From Verrucomicrobiota bacterium (GTDB taxonomy: Bacteria > Verrucomicrobiota > Verrucomicrobiia > Limisphaerales > JACDHS01), in the NCBI GenBank assembly GCA_013820875.1, contig JACDHS010000044.1, forward strand, positions 1-35,662: a stretch of 35,662 nucleotides of DNA, written 5' to 3'. The number at the start of each line of letters is the position of its first letter. Positions within the stretch are counted from its first letter, which is position 1. The notes below the pieces were generated by a model. That model worked only from the letters and a program-made list of their open reading frames with translations, did no database searches and was not told the DNA's origin. Both the position numbers and the translations under genes were made by a program. Positions 1 to 8,378 of this stretch are shown here, piece by piece.

Positions 1-198
1 GAAACCCAAAGCTCTGTAAGAGCGACATACTTGTCCTATACTCTCAGGGGACCAAGAGGGGGCACAAACAGTGTCGCCCCTACAGGGCTCAGAAAAATTG
101 TCGCCGTAAACCCAGGCCTTGCTCGTCTGACTCGCTGCAGCCTGGGCTATCACATGGCGGGCCTTCAGCCCTTAACTAAATGGCAGTGGGGAGAAGGG
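1..198 (+). repeat. Right part of a dispersed TIR element, left end outside the window
   Basis: The segment ends in CTTAACTAAATGGCAGTG (171-188), the same terminal inverted repeat that bounds the element at 22173-22509, and shares with it the block from the gctcgtc at 121 through the TIR. It is non-coding: the open frame through it is not conserved between copies. At 118/119 it has the sequence acccaggcc|ttgctcg uninterrupted, whereas the other copy carries a 37-bp insertion at exactly this point, so this copy is the empty site. Confidence 0.75.
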
Positions 199-255
199 CC
201 AGGAATTCGTATCAGGGCGAGCCAATAATTTCTCTGAATCCATTCTTTTCGGAAA

Positions 256-1452
256 TTACTTTCGGTAATCGCTATAATCGCGCATTTCCACCTGCCCGGA
301 GGTCTCTTGCTTCTTAACCAGAGGGGACAAACTGTCCCCGCCCCGGGTTGACGCCACTGACTGCGCCGGTGCTTTTCTCAGAATCTCAGCGAGGCGCTGG
401 TGCCGTTCCGGTTTGGATAGTTTTGTCAGCCTGGACGCCGCTGTGTAGAAAGCATCCAGATCCCCATTGGCTTCCTGGATCAACTGATGAAACGCGGGCA
501 CCAGGTTGTAGTAAGTGGAAATGGTGTTCAATTGCGCGTTGTTTACCGGACCTTCGAACCACTCATCGTAACCATCGAAACCGTTCCACTCCTGTTTCAA
601 CTGTTCGTAATTGGTTCGGAGTTGCGCGAGAACCTGCGCTTTCCGGGAACGCTTGTTTTCGACTGGCTCCTTCGATTCGTAAACCGCCTGCAATTGGTGG
701 CGTGTCTCCAGGATGAGTGCCACGAATTGCTTCCTGCGATCGCGATCTTTCCCCACTCTTTCCAACTGCACAGGATCGTTCTTTGCGTGCATCCAGCGGC
801 GCACCCCCTCTTCTCCTACGGCAGTGGCAAAGGCTTCATTGAATTCGGTGTCACCGGCCACGAACAATCGTTGATGCGCAAGTTCATGGAAAATGAGAGA
901 GGCCAGACGCCGTTCTGAACTGTCAATGAACGTGTTCAAGACCGGATCCTTGAACCAGCCGAGCGTCGAGTAGGCATCCACGCCGCCGACGTAAACGTCG
1001 TAATTCTGCTTGCGCAATTTTGCCGCCATTTTTTCGGCGGAAGCTTCCTTGAAATAACCGCGGTAACTGAGTTTGCCGACGACCGGATACCACCATGTCT
1101 TCGGTTCCAGGGAGAGTTCGTCCGCCGCGTAAATGTTCCAAACGACATTTGAGCGCTGAAGATCCACGTAGTTGAGGTAATGGCCGTCTGTTGGAAGGGC
1201 GAGATCGCTTTCGGCGAATTTTCGGAGTTCCAGGATCAGTTCGAATTTGCCTTTGAGTTTTTCCTCGGTGGAATCGGCCGCGATCAACTTCCCGATCGGT
1301 TGGCGATCAGACATCATCTGGTATTGGCCACGAATGGCCTGGCCGTAGAAGCTGAAGGTTTGGCAACCGCAAAGAATCACTGTTGCCATGGAAAGAAGGA
1401 TGACGGAGGACCGTCTCTTATTTTGGAAAATTCGCTTAAACACTCGATACAT
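256..1452 (-). CDS. Predicted aminopeptidase lipoprotein (zinc metallopeptidase, PF10023-like)
   Basis: A 398-residue exported protein. A basic N-terminus, a hydrophobic segment (about residues 17-29) and a lipobox ending LCGC put the lipidated cysteine at Cys30, so it is probably membrane-anchored. HELAHQ gives zinc ligands His189 and His193 with Glu190 as catalytic base; FNEAFATAVGEEG (Glu206 onward) follows as the likely third-ligand helix. This matches the 'putative aminopeptidase' family (COG4324), whose substrate is not established. The start is favoured by GAGGAAA about six bases upstream. The gene is divergent from the amidohydrolase, with a repeat-bearing intergenic region between. 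Its last codons (RDYSDYRK, stop) lie inside a short stretch repeated near 22118-22152. Family confidence is good; cleavage specificity is unknown. Confidence 0.85.
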   Translation of the reverse strand: MYRVFKRIFQNKRRSSVILLSMATVILCGCQTFSFYGQAIRGQYQMMSDRQPIGKLIAADSTEEKLKGKFELILELRKFAESDLALPTDGHYLNYVDLQRSNVVWNIYAADELSLEPKTWWYPVVGKLSYRGYFKEASAEKMAAKLRKQNYDVYVGGVDAYSTLGWFKDPVLNTFIDSSERRLASLIFHELAHQRLFVAGDTEFNEAFATAVGEEGVRRWMHAKNDPVQLERVGKDRDRRKQFVALILETRHQLQAVYESKEPVENKRSRKAQVLAQLRTNYEQLKQEWNGFDGYDEWFEGPVNNAQLNTISTYYNLVPAFHQLIQEANGDLDAFYTAASRLTKLSKPERHQRLAEILRKAPAQSVASTRGGDSLSPLVKKQETSGQVEMRDYSDYRK

Positions 1453-1695
1453 TCAGTTTCCTCGTTGGGCGACTAAGGTTCACCGGAAATCTCGAAAATC
1501 AACCGGAAGTTTACGAGGGTCAGGAGAGCCATTTTCCCACGGAACACGTGGAGGGACACGGAAGAGGGTGGAAAAATGGATTGAGGGGAAAAACGGAGTG
1601 GGTGTGAGGCGGCACGAAATAATAATTACCCCCCATTTCCACTCGAAATTCCCGCGAAAATACCCAAAAGTGAGAAAAACGGGCTGTTTATCCAT
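1453..1695. other. Divergent intergenic region, left half
   Basis: Upstream sequence of the aminopeptidase gene. It holds an imperfect inverted repeat, CCATTTTCCCAC near 1530 against GTGGAAAAATGG near 1568 (11 of 12 pairs), and an A/T-rich stretch around 1616-1660. No convincing protein is seen; the open frames here are products of the adjoining repeats. Confidence 0.4.
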
Positions 1696-1898
1696 TTTTT
1701 CGTTCTGTTTTAGAACCCTGGTTGGCCAACTTGCCGTCAAAACAGAACGAAAAAGTAGGTAGGTTGGCCAACGAGGTGTCCAAAACAGAACGAAAAAGTA
1801 GGTAGGTTGGCCAACGAGGTGTCTAAAACAGAACGAAAAAGTAGGTAGGTTGGCCAACGAGGTGTCTAAAACAGAACGAAAAAACAGGTAGGTTGGCC
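1696..1898. repeat. 43-bp tandem repeat with phased GTTGGCCAAC palindromes
   Basis: Four units with an exact 43-bp period begin AAAACAGAACGAAAAA at about 1739, 1782, 1825 and 1868; the last is truncated. Each full unit carries the 10-bp palindrome GTTGGCCAAC (1763, 1806, 1849), with a further copy at 1721 and a decayed one at 1892. An inverted copy of the unit start (1696-1711) can pair with 1739-1754 in a perfect 16-bp stem around a 27-base loop. A period of 43 is not a multiple of three, so the array does not encode a protein repeat. It lies between divergent genes, so an operator-like role is possible; replication slippage alone would also explain it. Confidence 0.85.
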
Positions 1899-2011
1899 CC
1901 GGGTGAGACTGCCACAAATTGCTGCATGGCCGATGCCCAACCGTTCCAACGTGTTGGATTGGATCAAATTCCTGCTTCCAAGGCCGACGACACCCATTAG
2001 ATTCTTCGAAC

Positions 2012-2794
2012 ATGAGCGCCGCCCTGGTTGATACAAATGTTTATCTGTCACGCTGGCCGTTTCGTCGTTTGCCATTGGATGAACCGCAAGCGCTGGTTGA
2101 CAAGTTGCGACAACACAATGTCACGCAGGCGTGGACCGGCAGTTTCGATGGTCTGCTGCACAAGGACATTGCCAGTGTGAATGCCCGGTTGGCTGAGGAT
2201 TGCGAGAAGTTCGGTAAAAACCTGCTGCTGCCTTTTGGTTCCATCAATCCCACCCTGCCGGATTGGGAGGAAGACCTGCGCCGGTGCCATGAGCAATTCA
2301 AGATGCGAGGGGTTCGGCTGCATCCGAATTACCACGGCTACAAATTGGATGAACCAATGTTTGAAAAACTCCTGCGCGCGGCCACCGAACGAAGCTTGAT
2401 TGTGCAGATCGCCGTCAGCATGGAAGATCGGCGCACGCAATCGGCCATCATGCCAGTGCTTCCCGTGGATGTGAACCCGCTGGCCAAAATCGTCGAAAAA
2501 GTTCCAAACGTCAGAGCGCAGTTGTTGAATGCGTTGCAACTCGTCAGAGGAGCGCCGCTCCTCAGCACATTGGCAGCGGGACACGTGCTGGTCGAAATTG
2601 CCACGCTGGAAGGCGCGGGCGGAATTCAAAATCTGCTCACATCCGTGTCGGTGGAGAAAATCGCGTTCGGATCGTATGCGCCCTTTTTCAATTTCGAATC
2701 GGCTCTGTTGAAAATGAAGGAATCAGAGTTGAGCGAAGCGCAACGCAACGCCATCTCCACAGCGAATGCCAAACGTTTGTTGGGAGGGAAATAA
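2012..2794 (+). CDS. Amidohydrolase-2-like TIM-barrel protein lacking canonical metal ligands
   Basis: A 260-residue protein. The ATG at 2012 is chosen because homologous-looking sequence begins at VDTNVYLSRWPFRRL; the frame is open further upstream but runs through non-conserved intergenic DNA. The body fits the amidohydrolase-related fold (PF04909 type): RGVRLHPNYHGYKL (strand and loop with an HP motif), then a LIVQIAVSMEDRR strand, ending in FGSYAPF and the helix NAKRLLG. The usual first-strand DxHxH is replaced by DTNVY and the usual late Asp (GSD) by GSY, so classical metal binding looks lost. It is followed after 77 bases by the exported hydrolase, a possible operon. Its substrate cannot be read from the sequence. 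Confidence 0.78.
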   Translation: MSAALVDTNVYLSRWPFRRLPLDEPQALVDKLRQHNVTQAWTGSFDGLLHKDIASVNARLAEDCEKFGKNLLLPFGSINPTLPDWEEDLRRCHEQFKMRGVRLHPNYHGYKLDEPMFEKLLRAATERSLIVQIAVSMEDRRTQSAIMPVLPVDVNPLAKIVEKVPNVRAQLLNALQLVRGAPLLSTLAAGHVLVEIATLEGAGGIQNLLTSVSVEKIAFGSYAPFFNFESALLKMKESELSEAQRNAISTANAKRLLGGK

Positions 2795-2871
2795 GCCAGC
2801 GCCAGAAGTGCGGCGACTGAACCAAAGAAGGCATGGCACGACATTCGCCTTTCCGTTAGGCTTCCGGCGCA

Positions 2872-4926
2872 ATGAGTTTCCTATTTCGCGCATCAATGAC
2901 GTTGGCTCCGCTGCTCTTCGCCGCATCGATGTTTGCTGAAACACCCGTTGACCGGCGGACCAACATTCAAACGCTCAACACTCCCCGCTCATTTCCGAAG
3001 ATTGAATCCAAGGCCAAATGGCAAAACCACGCTCGTGAGATTCGCGAACAGATTTTGGTAAGTTGTGGTTTGTGGCCGATGCCTGATAAAACCGCGCTCA
3101 ACCCAAAAACCTTCGGCAAAATCTTTCGCGAGGATTATTCCATTGAGAAAGTCTATTTCGAAAGCTATCCCGGAGTCTTCGTTGCCGGTAATTTGTATCG
3201 TCCCACAGCCAAAGGCCCCGGGCCTTTCCCGGGAATTTTGAATCCACACGGCCACTGGGACAACGGTCGCATGGCCGATAAAGAGGAGGGAAGCATCGCC
3301 GCTCGCTGCATCCATTTCGCCAGGCAGGGGATGATTGCATTTTCCTATGACATGGTCGGCTACAACGACACCTTCTTTCCTGACAATGCAGACACGTCGA
3401 ACAAATTAAACTTCTACGAACGTCATCGCCGGTTCGCCAATGCCCCCTCGAATCTTCTCTGGAACATCAACCTGATGGGATTGCAGACATGGAACAGTAT
3501 CCGCGCTCTCGATTTCCTGGAATCATTGCCCGACGTGGACCGTACCCGCCTTGCCTGCACCGGTGAGTCCGGCGGCGGAACGCAGACCTATATCCTGGGT
3601 GCCATTGATGATCGCCTCGCTACGCAAGCTCCCGTCGTAATGGTCAGCCACACCATGCAAGGCGGTTGCTCCTGTGAGAATGCGCCGGGTCTGCGCATCA
3701 AATTTTCGAATGTCGAGATTGCGGCCTGCGCCGCGCCGCGCCCTCAAATCATCGTGGGAGCCACTGGCGATTGGACACGTGACACGACGACAGTGGAGGG
3801 GCCCGCTATCGAGCAGGTTTATAAATGGTTCAATGCGCAAAGTTCCTTTCGCTATTCAACTTTCGATTTCCCGCATAACTACAACCAGACCAGTCGCGAA
3901 GCGGTTTACGATTTTTTCGGCTCTGTGCTGAAACCCAGTCATCCAGCCAGCAAAGAAACCAGTTATACCCGGGAACCAGATGCTGACCTGCGCGTTTTTC
4001 CGGACGGCAAACTGCCGTCCCATGCCAAAACAGAGGGCGAACTCATTTCGTTCCTCATCTCACAATCAAAGATGCAGTTGGCGAAACTGACACCGACCAA
4101 CAGAAAATCTATTTCTGGATTCAAGCAAACCATGCTTCCGGCGTGGCGGCACACACTGCAAGTTGAAGAGCCAAAGGGGCAGGTGATCGCGCAATCGGTT
4201 TACCTGAAGACCTCCGCCAATTACTCGACCGAGAAGCTGATTCTTAGCCGCAAAGATCGGGGAGATCGCATTCCGGCTCTTTTATTTTCGCCGCTTGAAA
4301 AAGCGCATCGTTGGACAGCTATCCTCGTTCATCCGGAGGGGAAATCCGCATTTGTCGGCAAGGACTCTACACCTGTTGGACTGGTCCAGGCGCTTTTGGC
4401 AAAGAACATCCAGGTTTTATCGTTGGATACATTTCTCACCGGCGAAGCTGAAAATCATGAGGTCTCAAGCGCGCGCAAGCAGGCCGATCTTTTCTTCACC
4501 ACCTACAATGTCACGGACACCCAGGCGCGCGTTCAAGACATCCTTACCGCGTCGGCTTTCATCACAAAAAAGCGACGCGGCGCAAAGATTGCAGTTTGCG
4601 GCATGGAGCGCGCCGGGCTTTGGGCGCTGCTTGCCTCGCCCGGCGTGGATGCAGTGGTGGCCGACTGCAATCAACTGGATGTTTCTTCCGACGACGAATG
4701 GCTGCAATCGGACTTGTTTGTTCCCGGGTTGCGAAAGCTCGGCGGGTTTGAAACCGTCACCAGCCTTGCAGTCCCGAATCCAGCCTTCCTCCACAACACC
4801 GGCACGCAATTTTCAACAGGCAATCTCAATCAAATCTACGCGCTACACCCAAACAACTCTCTCACATTGGCTCGCGAAAGGGCTTCTTCCGCAAAGGTGG
4901 CAGAATGGATTGCTTCCCTGAAATAG
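2872..4926 (+). CDS. Exported alpha/beta hydrolase (acetyl xylan esterase-like), two-domain
   Basis: 684 residues with an N-terminal signal peptide (MSFLFRASMTLAPLLFAASMFAET). The first half has an alpha/beta-hydrolase core: the oxyanion-region strand LNPHGHWDNGR, then FARQGMIAFSYDMVGYND, the nucleophile elbow GESGGG with catalytic Ser, and a late His in FDFPHNY. This resembles the acetyl-esterase/dienelactone-hydrolase-like proteins common in Planctomycetes and Verrucomicrobia. The second half (about residues 440-684) looks like a second, degenerate hydrolase domain: AVCGMERAGLWALLASP sits where an elbow would be but lacks the Gly-x-Ser-x-Gly serine. An extracytoplasmic ester substrate, perhaps a plant-derived polysaccharide, is inferred. 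A second Met at 2896 would still leave a signal peptide. Confidence 0.8.
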   Translation: MSFLFRASMTLAPLLFAASMFAETPVDRRTNIQTLNTPRSFPKIESKAKWQNHAREIREQILVSCGLWPMPDKTALNPKTFGKIFREDYSIEKVYFESYPGVFVAGNLYRPTAKGPGPFPGILNPHGHWDNGRMADKEEGSIAARCIHFARQGMIAFSYDMVGYNDTFFPDNADTSNKLNFYERHRRFANAPSNLLWNINLMGLQTWNSIRALDFLESLPDVDRTRLACTGESGGGTQTYILGAIDDRLATQAPVVMVSHTMQGGCSCENAPGLRIKFSNVEIAACAAPRPQIIVGATGDWTRDTTTVEGPAIEQVYKWFNAQSSFRYSTFDFPHNYNQTSREAVYDFFGSVLKPSHPASKETSYTREPDADLRVFPDGKLPSHAKTEGELISFLISQSKMQLAKLTPTNRKSISGFKQTMLPAWRHTLQVEEPKGQVIAQSVYLKTSANYSTEKLILSRKDRGDRIPALLFSPLEKAHRWTAILVHPEGKSAFVGKDSTPVGLVQALLAKNIQVLSLDTFLTGEAENHEVSSARKQADLFFTTYNVTDTQARVQDILTASAFITKKRRGAKIAVCGMERAGLWALLASPGVDAVVADCNQLDVSSDDEWLQSDLFVPGLRKLGGFETVTSLAVPNPAFLHNTGTQFSTGNLNQIYALHPNNSLTLARERASSAKVAEWIASLK

Positions 4927-4938
4927 CGAAAACGAATT

Positions 4939-5012
4939 CCCTCTCCCAGCGGGAAAGCCAGAACTATAGAGTCGATGACCGCTGTGCGGTGCGGGGCCGG
5001 GGTGAGGGAGAG
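4939..5012. repeat. REP unit split by a short insertion
   Basis: CCCTCTCCCAGCGGGA followed, after an interruption, by GGGGTGAGGGAGAG reproduces the two halves of the intact REP at 14464-14500 (hairpin, then a GGGTGAGGG tail). The intervening bases belong to the ACTATA-type element. It lies directly after the hydrolase stop codon. Confidence 0.7.
4959..4996 (+). mobile_element. Short ACTATA-hairpin insertion element, copy 1
   Basis: CAGAACTATAGAGTCG followed by a small hairpin (ACCGC, loop TGT, GCGGT). The same head plus a CG-rich hairpin recurs at 10971-11008 and, inverted, at 22403-22439. Here it interrupts a REP. No coding capacity, so movement would have to be in trans. Confidence 0.65.
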
Positions 5013-5529
5013 TCTCAAGGCTTTTATAAAGGTGAATCCCACCGAAAACAGCGAGGAACCTGGGAACAGCCCCAAACCGGCATTTTGTCCGCCGGAAAAA
5101 ATGCCGATCTGGCCCTGAATCGGACCTTTTTTCCCGGGTTTAGAGCCACCAAAAAGCTGAAGGGAAAAGTATCCACGAACCGGAAAGTATTGCGAAGCGG
5201 CAACCGGTTTATTTCCCTGTGAAAATTCATCCCCACAACCCGATGCCCGACAAACCCGCAAAACATTGCCTGGGCAACTGACGAAGCCGAACCCAAACAT
5301 CGCCAAAACCCGGCAGCGCCATCCGCGGCAAAGCCCCGCACAAACCGCTTCTCCTCCTTTGCCTGTTTGATGGCCCGAAGCCGGAGAAATAATTGCAATA
5401 CATCCGCAACAACCCAGTCCGACATGGTCCAGGTGAAAACCCCGGAAGAATGGCACTACTTCCACGACATTCGCTGGTGATTTTAAAAAGCCGTGGGAAG
5501 GGGTTCGCGCCAGCGAAACCAAATCCAAG
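5013..5529. other. Long intergenic stretch with no recognisable gene
   Basis: About 500 bases of moderately A-rich sequence. Open frames on both strands are low-complexity and lack start signals or recognisable protein character. Isolated peptide-like fragments such as DMVQVKTPEEWHYFHDIRW (5421-5480, plus strand) could be decayed coding DNA but match no family I know. Confidence 0.35.
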
Positions 5530-5817
5530 AAAAAAACGGTGGGGTTTTGCTGTGCCAAAACCCTGACTTCTGCCTTCCGCAAATCCTCGTGAAGTTTAGT
5601 GTGTGCGTGTTTTGTTTTGAAATTTGTGGATGGCAATTCCTTTGAAACAGCAACACGCACGTACCAGGCTTGGTGAGGATTTGCGGAAGGCAGAAGTCAG
5701 GGTTTTGACAAAACAGAACTATAAATGAGACGAACCGCTCACGCGGTTACGCAAAACCCCACCGGGTTTTGGAGGTGCTCCCGCACCGAAACGCCGACCG
5801 CGACTCGATCCGAATTC
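5530..5817 (+). repeat. Inverted-core repeat element, copy 1
   Basis: A 288-bp element. A left flank (AAAAAAACGGTGGGG...) leads into a perfect 33-bp inverted repeat (5556-5588 with 5675-5707) enclosing an 86-bp core (5589-5674). A right flank of about 110 bp follows, with the hairpin ACCGC-TCAC-GCGGT and CAAAACCCC-ACC-GGGTTTTG type palindromes, ending at GAATTC. The flanks are colinear with copy 2 (11076-11362), but the core is its reverse complement with one mismatch in 86. The core is itself a diverged palindrome. Function unknown; a MITE, REP-like unit or invertible switch are the options. Confidence 0.85.
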
Positions 5818-5819
5818 TG

Positions 5820-5854
5820 AAAAGGGGTCAGTTTGGTGAGGACTGACCCCTTTT
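5820..5854. mobile_element. Minimal MITE (copy C), also a terminator-like hairpin
   Basis: Only the two termini of the AAAAGGGGTCAG family remain: AAAAGGGGTCAGT, loop TTGGTGAGG, ACTGACCCCTTTT. The interior of about 140 bp seen in copies A and B is missing. The 13-bp stem followed by T on one strand and preceded by A on the other would work as a bidirectional intrinsic terminator. It sits about 200 bases beyond the 3' end of the minus-strand gene and abuts the end of inverted-core copy 1. Confidence 0.75.
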
Positions 5855-6055
5855 TTGAAAAATGCAGAGCGCGATTTTCTTCTCATGAGCGAATGGTGGC
5901 CATCCGCAAGGACTCGTTGGCATCCGCGATTGGACCGGGGCCAATCCGTCGCGATGATTTCGTTTAAACGGCAGGTGCGGCTCGCACTCAACTTGGGCAA
6001 AACTTTTGAAATTCAACTCGTCGTGTGGCGGTCTAAAGCTTATCAGTCCCAGCGA

Positions 6056-8158
6056 TTACTCGGATGCAACTTTTACCTTCAGCGATTGATACGCCACCGC
6101 AGGACGACCAAACACATCTACTGCCGTCGCGCGCACACGATACCGACCGGCTTTCTCCACTTTGAAAGTCAGTTCGCGGCCCCGCACCGGAAAGATGGCG
6201 AAATCCGTGATCGGCATGAGGCGCTCGTCCTCGTAAACCTCCCAGTTGACGGTGGGTTGGGTGGTTTCGCCGTGCCAATCGCCTGTGCCCGCCTTCGCAT
6301 CAGCGCGCACCTTCACCCTGCCGCCGGCGGCCGGAATGTCGCCGACCACCTGAACCGAGAGCTGCGGCATTGGGCCGAGGTCAGGACGCTCCACCGTACG
6401 CGGCGCGTCCAACCACTGGTCCGTCTGCCCAGGACGCTCAATGCGGAGACGGCCGTCTTCCCGAACGTAAATCAGCTCGTCGTAACCCTGCGCAGTGAAG
6501 CGCGGTTCGTCCACGGCCACGTCAAACTCAATCCCCGATCGCAGCAGGCGTTCCACTTCCGTGGCGGCGTTGGCCAGCACCTGGCGATACGTCACGCCTT
6601 GTTCATTCACCCGCTCCAGATGCAACCAGTAGATGCGATTCAGTGGGGTCGGAGAGAACGTGTAGCCGTACGGGATGACGACGGCCACCCGGGCCGCCCG
6701 CAGCAGCGCCTGCATGTCGCGCTGGGGATTTCGCCCAAACGCCTGGCGAATCAGGGAGAAATACTGCCGCTGGTATGGATACGGCAGACCGGAGTTGTCG
6801 CCGAGGCCGACCCAACCGGTCCAGGTCCAGAAGTAGGTCGCGCCTTTGTCATAGAAATACGCGACCTTGCCCGAGCGAAGTTTGAAGCCGTCCGGATCGT
6901 ACAGCCCCACGCCCCATTTCTTGTTGAAGTTCCGAGCCGCGCCGCGCATCAACGCCACGCGAATCGCGCAGGAGTTCTCCGTGGTGGGCGGGATGTGCGT
7001 GCCGAAGGCCATGTTGTAGGCCTCGACCATCACGCCGGGTCCGAACATCTTGGTGTCCTGATCCACGATGCCGCCCAAGCCGGGAACGGCCAGTTGATAC
7101 CACGCGTTGTCAAAGAACACCTCCCACGTCGGATAGTCCTCCTCCACGATGGACAGGTTTCCCCGGCCGAACCGGCTGTCAACGCGCACGTCCATAAAGC
7201 TGCGGGTTTCCTCATCCTTGGGACGGAGCGCTTTCCTGACGGTCTTCTGCAAGCGCTCGACCACCTCCGCCGGCTTGCGTGAATCCAGTCCCAGAATCAT
7301 GACGCCGGGCTCGTCAATGTGGTTCCGGTGTCCCCAGTAATTGGGCCGATACAGGTCCGCCGGCCAGTCTGTGAACTTCGTTTGCTGGGTGCTGCGGAAC
7401 ACGGAACTGCGCGTGACCCACTCCGGCGGGGCCTTGCTGGTGTAGAAATTGGCGCCCGCGCGGGCATGGGCCAACAGGTCTTCTGCGGTGTTTGGTTGAT
7501 ACTGATATGTGCCGCCGGGCAACCGATAATGTGGCCGACCGTCCACATCGCGATCCCCCGCAATCCAGCCAATCAACAAGTCCGGATTGAGCCTGACCGT
7601 GGTCCAGTTCGTCGGCGTGGCCAGATTCTTCACCTGCTCAACTGCCGTGCGGCGGAAGAGCCAGCCTTGAAGCAACATCTCCTCGGGCGTTCCGGACACA
7701 GGCGCGCTCCGGTTGGCCCCGCCGGTCTCAGCGTCCTGCGGCCACCCATGTTTCCAGAGCGAGATGCGCGGGAGCATCGCTTGGCCGGTGACCTCGTGAA
7801 TGAAGCTCACGGTATCCGGCCAGTCGGGTTCGCGCCACAAGTAATGGAGCACGATCGGGTCTGCGTCTGGAGTCGGCCATTGGTCCAGCAGCATCCAGAG
7901 TTGGTAGTGCTGGCCATTGAGGCGCGTCCAATTCAAGCCGCACCACTGGAAGCCGCCACGCTCAGGCACCTCCACGCCTGGTCCCAACTGAACTTGAGCC
8001 GAGACCACCGTGAGCCGGTTCTCGCGTTCGAAGGTTGGGCGCTCGGCCGTATCGGCCAGTAATTCATAACTGGCCACCATGCCCGGTTCGCCCAAAGGCG
8101 CAGCTGCGGTATGAAAAGCCAGAGACAGCAATCCCGACAGAAGTGCAAGCTTGCTCAT
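6056..8158 (-). CDS. Large exported protein of unknown family with Ig-like C-terminus
   Basis: About 700 residues. I chose the ATG at 8158 because it opens a clean signal peptide (MSKLALLSGLLSLAFHTAAA); the frame extends 17 codons further upstream with no better start signal. The body is rich in Trp and Tyr (WTWTGWVGLGD, NYWGHRNHIDEP, PYPYQRQYFSLIRQAFGRNP), typical of secreted carbohydrate-active or glycosidase-like proteins, but no catalytic motif identifies a family. The last hundred or so residues (PQLSVQVVGDIPAAGGRVKV through AGRYRVRATAVDVFG) look like a beta-sandwich of the PKD/Ig type. By eye the gene is clearly more G+C-rich than its neighbours and is flanked by mobile repeats, which would fit acquisition by transfer. 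The long antisense frame is a GC-driven shadow. Confidence 0.75.
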   Translation of the reverse strand: MSKLALLSGLLSLAFHTAAAPLGEPGMVASYELLADTAERPTFERENRLTVVSAQVQLGPGVEVPERGGFQWCGLNWTRLNGQHYQLWMLLDQWPTPDADPIVLHYLWREPDWPDTVSFIHEVTGQAMLPRISLWKHGWPQDAETGGANRSAPVSGTPEEMLLQGWLFRRTAVEQVKNLATPTNWTTVRLNPDLLIGWIAGDRDVDGRPHYRLPGGTYQYQPNTAEDLLAHARAGANFYTSKAPPEWVTRSSVFRSTQQTKFTDWPADLYRPNYWGHRNHIDEPGVMILGLDSRKPAEVVERLQKTVRKALRPKDEETRSFMDVRVDSRFGRGNLSIVEEDYPTWEVFFDNAWYQLAVPGLGGIVDQDTKMFGPGVMVEAYNMAFGTHIPPTTENSCAIRVALMRGAARNFNKKWGVGLYDPDGFKLRSGKVAYFYDKGATYFWTWTGWVGLGDNSGLPYPYQRQYFSLIRQAFGRNPQRDMQALLRAARVAVVIPYGYTFSPTPLNRIYWLHLERVNEQGVTYRQVLANAATEVERLLRSGIEFDVAVDEPRFTAQGYDELIYVREDGRLRIERPGQTDQWLDAPRTVERPDLGPMPQLSVQVVGDIPAAGGRVKVRADAKAGTGDWHGETTQPTVNWEVYEDERLMPITDFAIFPVRGRELTFKVEKAGRYRVRATAVDVFGRPAVAYQSLKVKVASE

Positions 8159-8266
8159 TGTCTTGATCGTATGCAATCGGCCCAGAAGTTTCCCGAACTC
8201 GGCAATCATGTTGGCCGTAGTTTAAGCTGCGTGGTGAAAAAGAAGTCAATCTGGTAGTCAAACTCC

Positions 8267-8378
8267 GTGCTCCAACGCAAACTCGGTCACCGCATCGCCT
8301 TTCCTCCGCAAAGCTCGGAAGCTCACGCAGGAGCAAGTGGCGGAAGCGCTCGGCTGTTCGGTTGAGTTCATCAGCTTG
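8267..8378 (+). pseudogene. XRE-family helix-turn-helix regulator remnant
   Basis: From a possible GTG at 8267 the frame reads VLQRKLGHRIAF. After a one-base shift in the CCTC at about 8303 it reads LRKARKLTQEQVAEALGCS then VEFISL. This is the standard first part of an HTH_3 domain: helix 1, TQEQVAEALG as helix 2 and turn, then recognition helix. It stops at 8378 exactly where MITE copy A begins, and no continuation is visible beyond the MITE. Both the frameshift and the interruption would inactivate it. Its original promoter may lie near the start of the divergent minus-strand gene. Confidence 0.7.

Noticed and set aside
31-228. 65-codon open frame at the window start
   Set aside because: Lies in a dispersed repeat; the matching repeat near 22500 does not keep the frame.
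1696-1898. CRISPR array
   Set aside because: The 43-bp units are contiguous tandem copies without variable spacers.
4836-5660. Long minus-strand open frame through the post-hydrolase gap
   Set aside because: It runs through a REP, an ACTATA element and the inverted-core element; its peptide matches the opposite-strand peptide of copy 2 only because the core is inverted.
5855-7282. 475-codon plus-strand open frame
   Set aside because: Antisense to the GC-rich exported protein gene; it is Arg/His/Pro-rich and has no domain character, while the minus strand has a signal peptide and normal composition.
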